From the NCBI GenBank assembly GCA_945861465.1, contig CAMAVB010000039.1, forward strand, positions 1 to 42,906: DNA of 42,906 nucleotides. The letters are read 5' to 3'. This DNA is from Candidatus Kuenenia stuttgartensis. Lineage in GTDB: Bacteria; Planctomycetota; Planctomycetia; Planctomycetales; Planctomycetaceae. Below are positions 41,563 through 42,906 of the stretch, piece after piece; within the stretch, counting starts at the first letter, position 1; every line of letters starts with the position of its first letter. The position numbers were made by a program, and so were the translations under genes. A model generated the notes under the pieces. It saw only the letters and a program-made list of their open reading frames with translations. It did no database searches and was not told where the DNA came from.

Positions 41563-41641
41563 CCTAATGCGATTCGTCCGCACCACCCCCTGTCTGCTAC
41601 CACTTTCAACCATTCGCGGCTTAACGGACATCCACAGCACC

Positions 41642-42262
41642 TCATTGATCGTTCAAGCTGCCCTCTGCGGTTTCCGTGCGATACCGAACAATCCTGGCCG
41701 GATTGCCAAAGGCGATGGCGTAATCAGGAATCGGTTTTGTCACCACCGATCCCGCACCGATCACGCAGTGCTTCCCCACATCCGCCATCACGATCGATCG
41801 ATCGCCGATCCATGTGTCACAGCCGATCGTCACGCGAGGATATTCCCCCGGCTGCTCGCGAATCGGGATATCCAGACGCTCGATCCCATGCTGGCGGTTG
41901 CCGTTGATGATGGACACATGCGAACCGAGCAGCACATCGTCTTCGAGCGTCACATCGCCGAGCATACACCCGATGCCGACATAAGAGCGCCGACCCACAT
42001 TCGCCGAACAATGTGAGAAGACCGTTCCAAATGAAATCCAGCAGTCAGCTGAACACGAAGGAAAAACGCATCGGTAAAATGCGCGTCGCAGGTACGCGCC
42101 AATCATCCCCGGCCACAGGCTGGCGAGCTGCGAGAAGCCGGGGAAGATTCGCTCAGATGTCACCAGCCGGGACGCGACGTGGTAGCTCACCACAAGCGGC
42201 ATGACCAGAATACCAGCGATCAGGTTGGCAAATAATTTCAGCAAGTCAATATGTGTCAGCAA
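41642..42262 (-). CDS. Hexapeptide-repeat (left-handed beta-helix) acyltransferase
   Basis: The C-terminal two thirds show hexapeptide repeats: 'VGIGCMLGDVTLEDDVLLGSHV', 'VTIGCDTWIGDRSIVMADVG' and 'KHCVIGAGSVVTKPIPDYAIAFGNPARIVR'. These are the hallmark of CoA-dependent sugar O-acetyltransferases such as those of colanic-acid clusters. The N-terminal part has a hydrophobic stretch ('LFANLIAGILVMPLVVSYHV') that may attach it to the membrane. The start is uncertain. The frame is open to ATG 42364, but that extension is translated GTTGCAG repeat ('RNLQLPVFNLQLP'), so I prefer TTG 42262 (or TTG 42244). The likely role is to acetylate the polysaccharide made by the neighbouring glycosyltransferases. 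Confidence 0.82.
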   Translation of the reverse strand: MLTHIDLLKLFANLIAGILVMPLVVSYHVASRLVTSERIFPGFSQLASLWPGMIGAYLRRAFYRCVFPSCSADCWISFGTVFSHCSANVGRRSYVGIGCMLGDVTLEDDVLLGSHVSIINGNRQHGIERLDIPIREQPGEYPRVTIGCDTWIGDRSIVMADVGKHCVIGAGSVVTKPIPDYAIAFGNPARIVRYRTETAEGSLNDQ

Positions 42263-42275
42263 GATGGGGAGGGGA

Positions 42276-42367
42276 AGTTGCAGGTTGAATACAGGAAGTT
42301 GCAGGTTGCGAGTTGCAGGTTCGGGAGATTCAGTAACCTGCAACGTGCAACACGCACCCTGCAACCC
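42276..42367. repeat. GTTGCAG heptamer array, partly inverted
   Basis: GTTGCAG and GTTGCGA units (42278-42322) are followed by complementary AACCTGCAACGTGCAAC (42335 onward). Same family as 32955 and 34931. It overlaps the doubtful 5' extension of the acyltransferase frame. Confidence 0.75.
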
Positions 42368-42390
42368 GTATCAGGAACGACGAACGGATT

Positions 42391-42498
42391 GCCGCAAAAA
42401 ACACAAAGATGCACAAAAAGGAACGATCGACCAACTCGATCACTCCGCCGGACCAGCGACCAGAACCTTTTTGTGTCTTTTTGCGTTTTTTGCGGCCA
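42391..42498. repeat. Inverted pair GCCGCAAAAAACAC / GTGTCTTTTTGCG
   Basis: The left arm (42391-42421) contains GCCGCAAAAAACACAAAGAT and a CACAAAAAGG unit. The right arm (about 42475-42498) is CTTTTTGTGTCTTTTTGCG followed by TTTTTTGCGGC. The loop of about 50 bp has no gene. It lies between two - strand genes. Confidence 0.65.
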
Positions 42499-42531
42499 TT
42501 AACGCTGGGTTTGAACCGGAAAACAGGAGCC

Positions 42532-42906
42532 TCATCTAAAAATATCGGACAGCGTCGCCGCTGTCAGGATTCGTTCGGACCATTGCAACAGTGTATCGAC
42601 ATCCGCTTCGCGAACCTGACGAACCACGGCTTCATCGGGAGCACCAAACTTCAATTCAATAAGCCGCAGCAAGAGTATGCCTTCCCCCTGGCGGATTCCT
42701 TGCTTGATGCCCTGCTCGATGCCCTGTTCGATGCCCTGCTCGATGCCCTGTTCGATGCCCTGTTCGATGCCCTTTTGGATACCCATTCGTTCAACGCTCG
42801 TAACGTATGGCATTTGTTGAGCCCTTTCGTAGGTTTGCAATTCTCTCAGAAATTCCTGCTCCAATGCCGACGGCAGTCGCAGAATCCAGTCAATCACCCG
42901 AAACAA
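42532..42906 (-). CDS. Rpn-family nuclease/transposase-like protein, C-terminal part (partial)
   Basis: The frame runs off the right edge of the window, so only the last 124 codons are seen. Visible are '[20 protein letters not shown]', a run of 'GIEQ' repeats (five, then GIKQ, GIRQ) and a C-terminal helical domain '[20 protein letters not shown]...[18 protein letters not shown]'. This order matches the end of PD-(D/E)XK Rpn-type recombination-promoting nucleases, in which a G.E.G..QG helix is followed by a DUF4351-like tail. The nuclease core itself is outside the window. Members are usually mobile or selfish genes, which fits this repeat-rich area. Confidence 0.75.
   Translation of the reverse strand: MFRVIDWILRLPSALEQEFLRELQTYERAQQMPYVTSVERMGIQKGIEQGIEQGIEQGIEQGIEQGIKQGIRQGEGILLLRLIELKFGAPDEAVVRQVREADVDTLLQWSERILTAATLSDIFR
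42700..42780 (-). repeat. 12-bp in-frame tandem repeat (GIEQ units)
   Basis: Units related to GATGCCCTGTTC (+ strand) occur about five to seven times, encoding Gly-Ile-Glu/Lys/Arg-Gln. The 12-bp period keeps the frame, so copy-number changes would lengthen or shorten the helix without disrupting the gene. Confidence 0.85.

Noticed and set aside
11071-42364. An exosortase (XrtA-type) or PEP-CTERM system
   Set aside because: Several neighbours resemble exosortase-associated genes (FemAB-like, AsnB, GT4), but no exosortase protein or PEP-CTERM sorting motif was found in the window.

Overview
The window looks like planctomycete (or closely related PVC-group) chromosome. The signs are moderate GC, weak Shine-Dalgarno signals, very long proteins, large numbers of intergenic palindromes and short-unit repeats, and protein types common in that group: TPR giants, VanZ-like modules, FemAB-like proteins and TuaH-like glycosyltransferases. 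This assignment rests on recognition by eye, not on a database search.

Positions 1-10157 are central metabolism on the + strand: the tail of an Hsp70-like gene, a decayed 6-phosphofructokinase gene, glycogen phosphorylase (glgP), the pyruvate dehydrogenase E1 and E2 genes (aceE, aceF) and the small subunit of glutamate synthase (gltD). A broken membrane glycosyltransferase remnant follows gltD.

Positions 11071-42364 form a long polysaccharide and cell-envelope region, mostly on the - strand. It encodes an FkbM-type methyltransferase, a GT2 glycosyltransferase, two paralogous TuaH-like glycosyltransferases, two GT4 glycosyltransferases, a PaaK/CapK-like adenylating enzyme, a TPR membrane protein, a FemAB-like acyltransferase, two asparagine-synthase-type enzymes (one lacking the usual Cys2), an ArnT/GT39-like membrane glycosyltransferase, a UbiA-family prenyltransferase of the polyprenyl-phosphate phosphoribosyltransferase type coupled to a YqeG-like HAD phosphatase, and a hexapeptide acetyltransferase. 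Several neighbours overlap by four bases (ATGA or GTGA), so translational coupling is a recurring theme. A partial Rpn/PD-(D/E)XK transposase-nuclease relative closes the window.

The most striking gene is a single 1841-codon reading frame (20454-25979, - strand). It joins a lipoprotein-type signal, a PHP metallo-hydrolase domain, a beta-rich linker, an O-antigen polymerase/ligase-like membrane domain, three successive VanZ-like domains and an acyltransferase-3 domain. It is coupled by an ATGA overlap to a gene for an anchored beta-repeat protein. Two further VanZ-like genes lie within 7 kb of it.

The intergenic DNA is highly patterned: heptamer arrays, clusters of perfect short hairpins, a roughly 195-bp element present twice, a dispersed GGTTCAACGAC-type repeat, a MITE-like element that supplies a stop codon, and several inverted pairs of degenerate repeats. 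No tRNA, rRNA, CRISPR array, exosortase or polysaccharide export gene (Wza/Wzc/Wzx type) was recognised.
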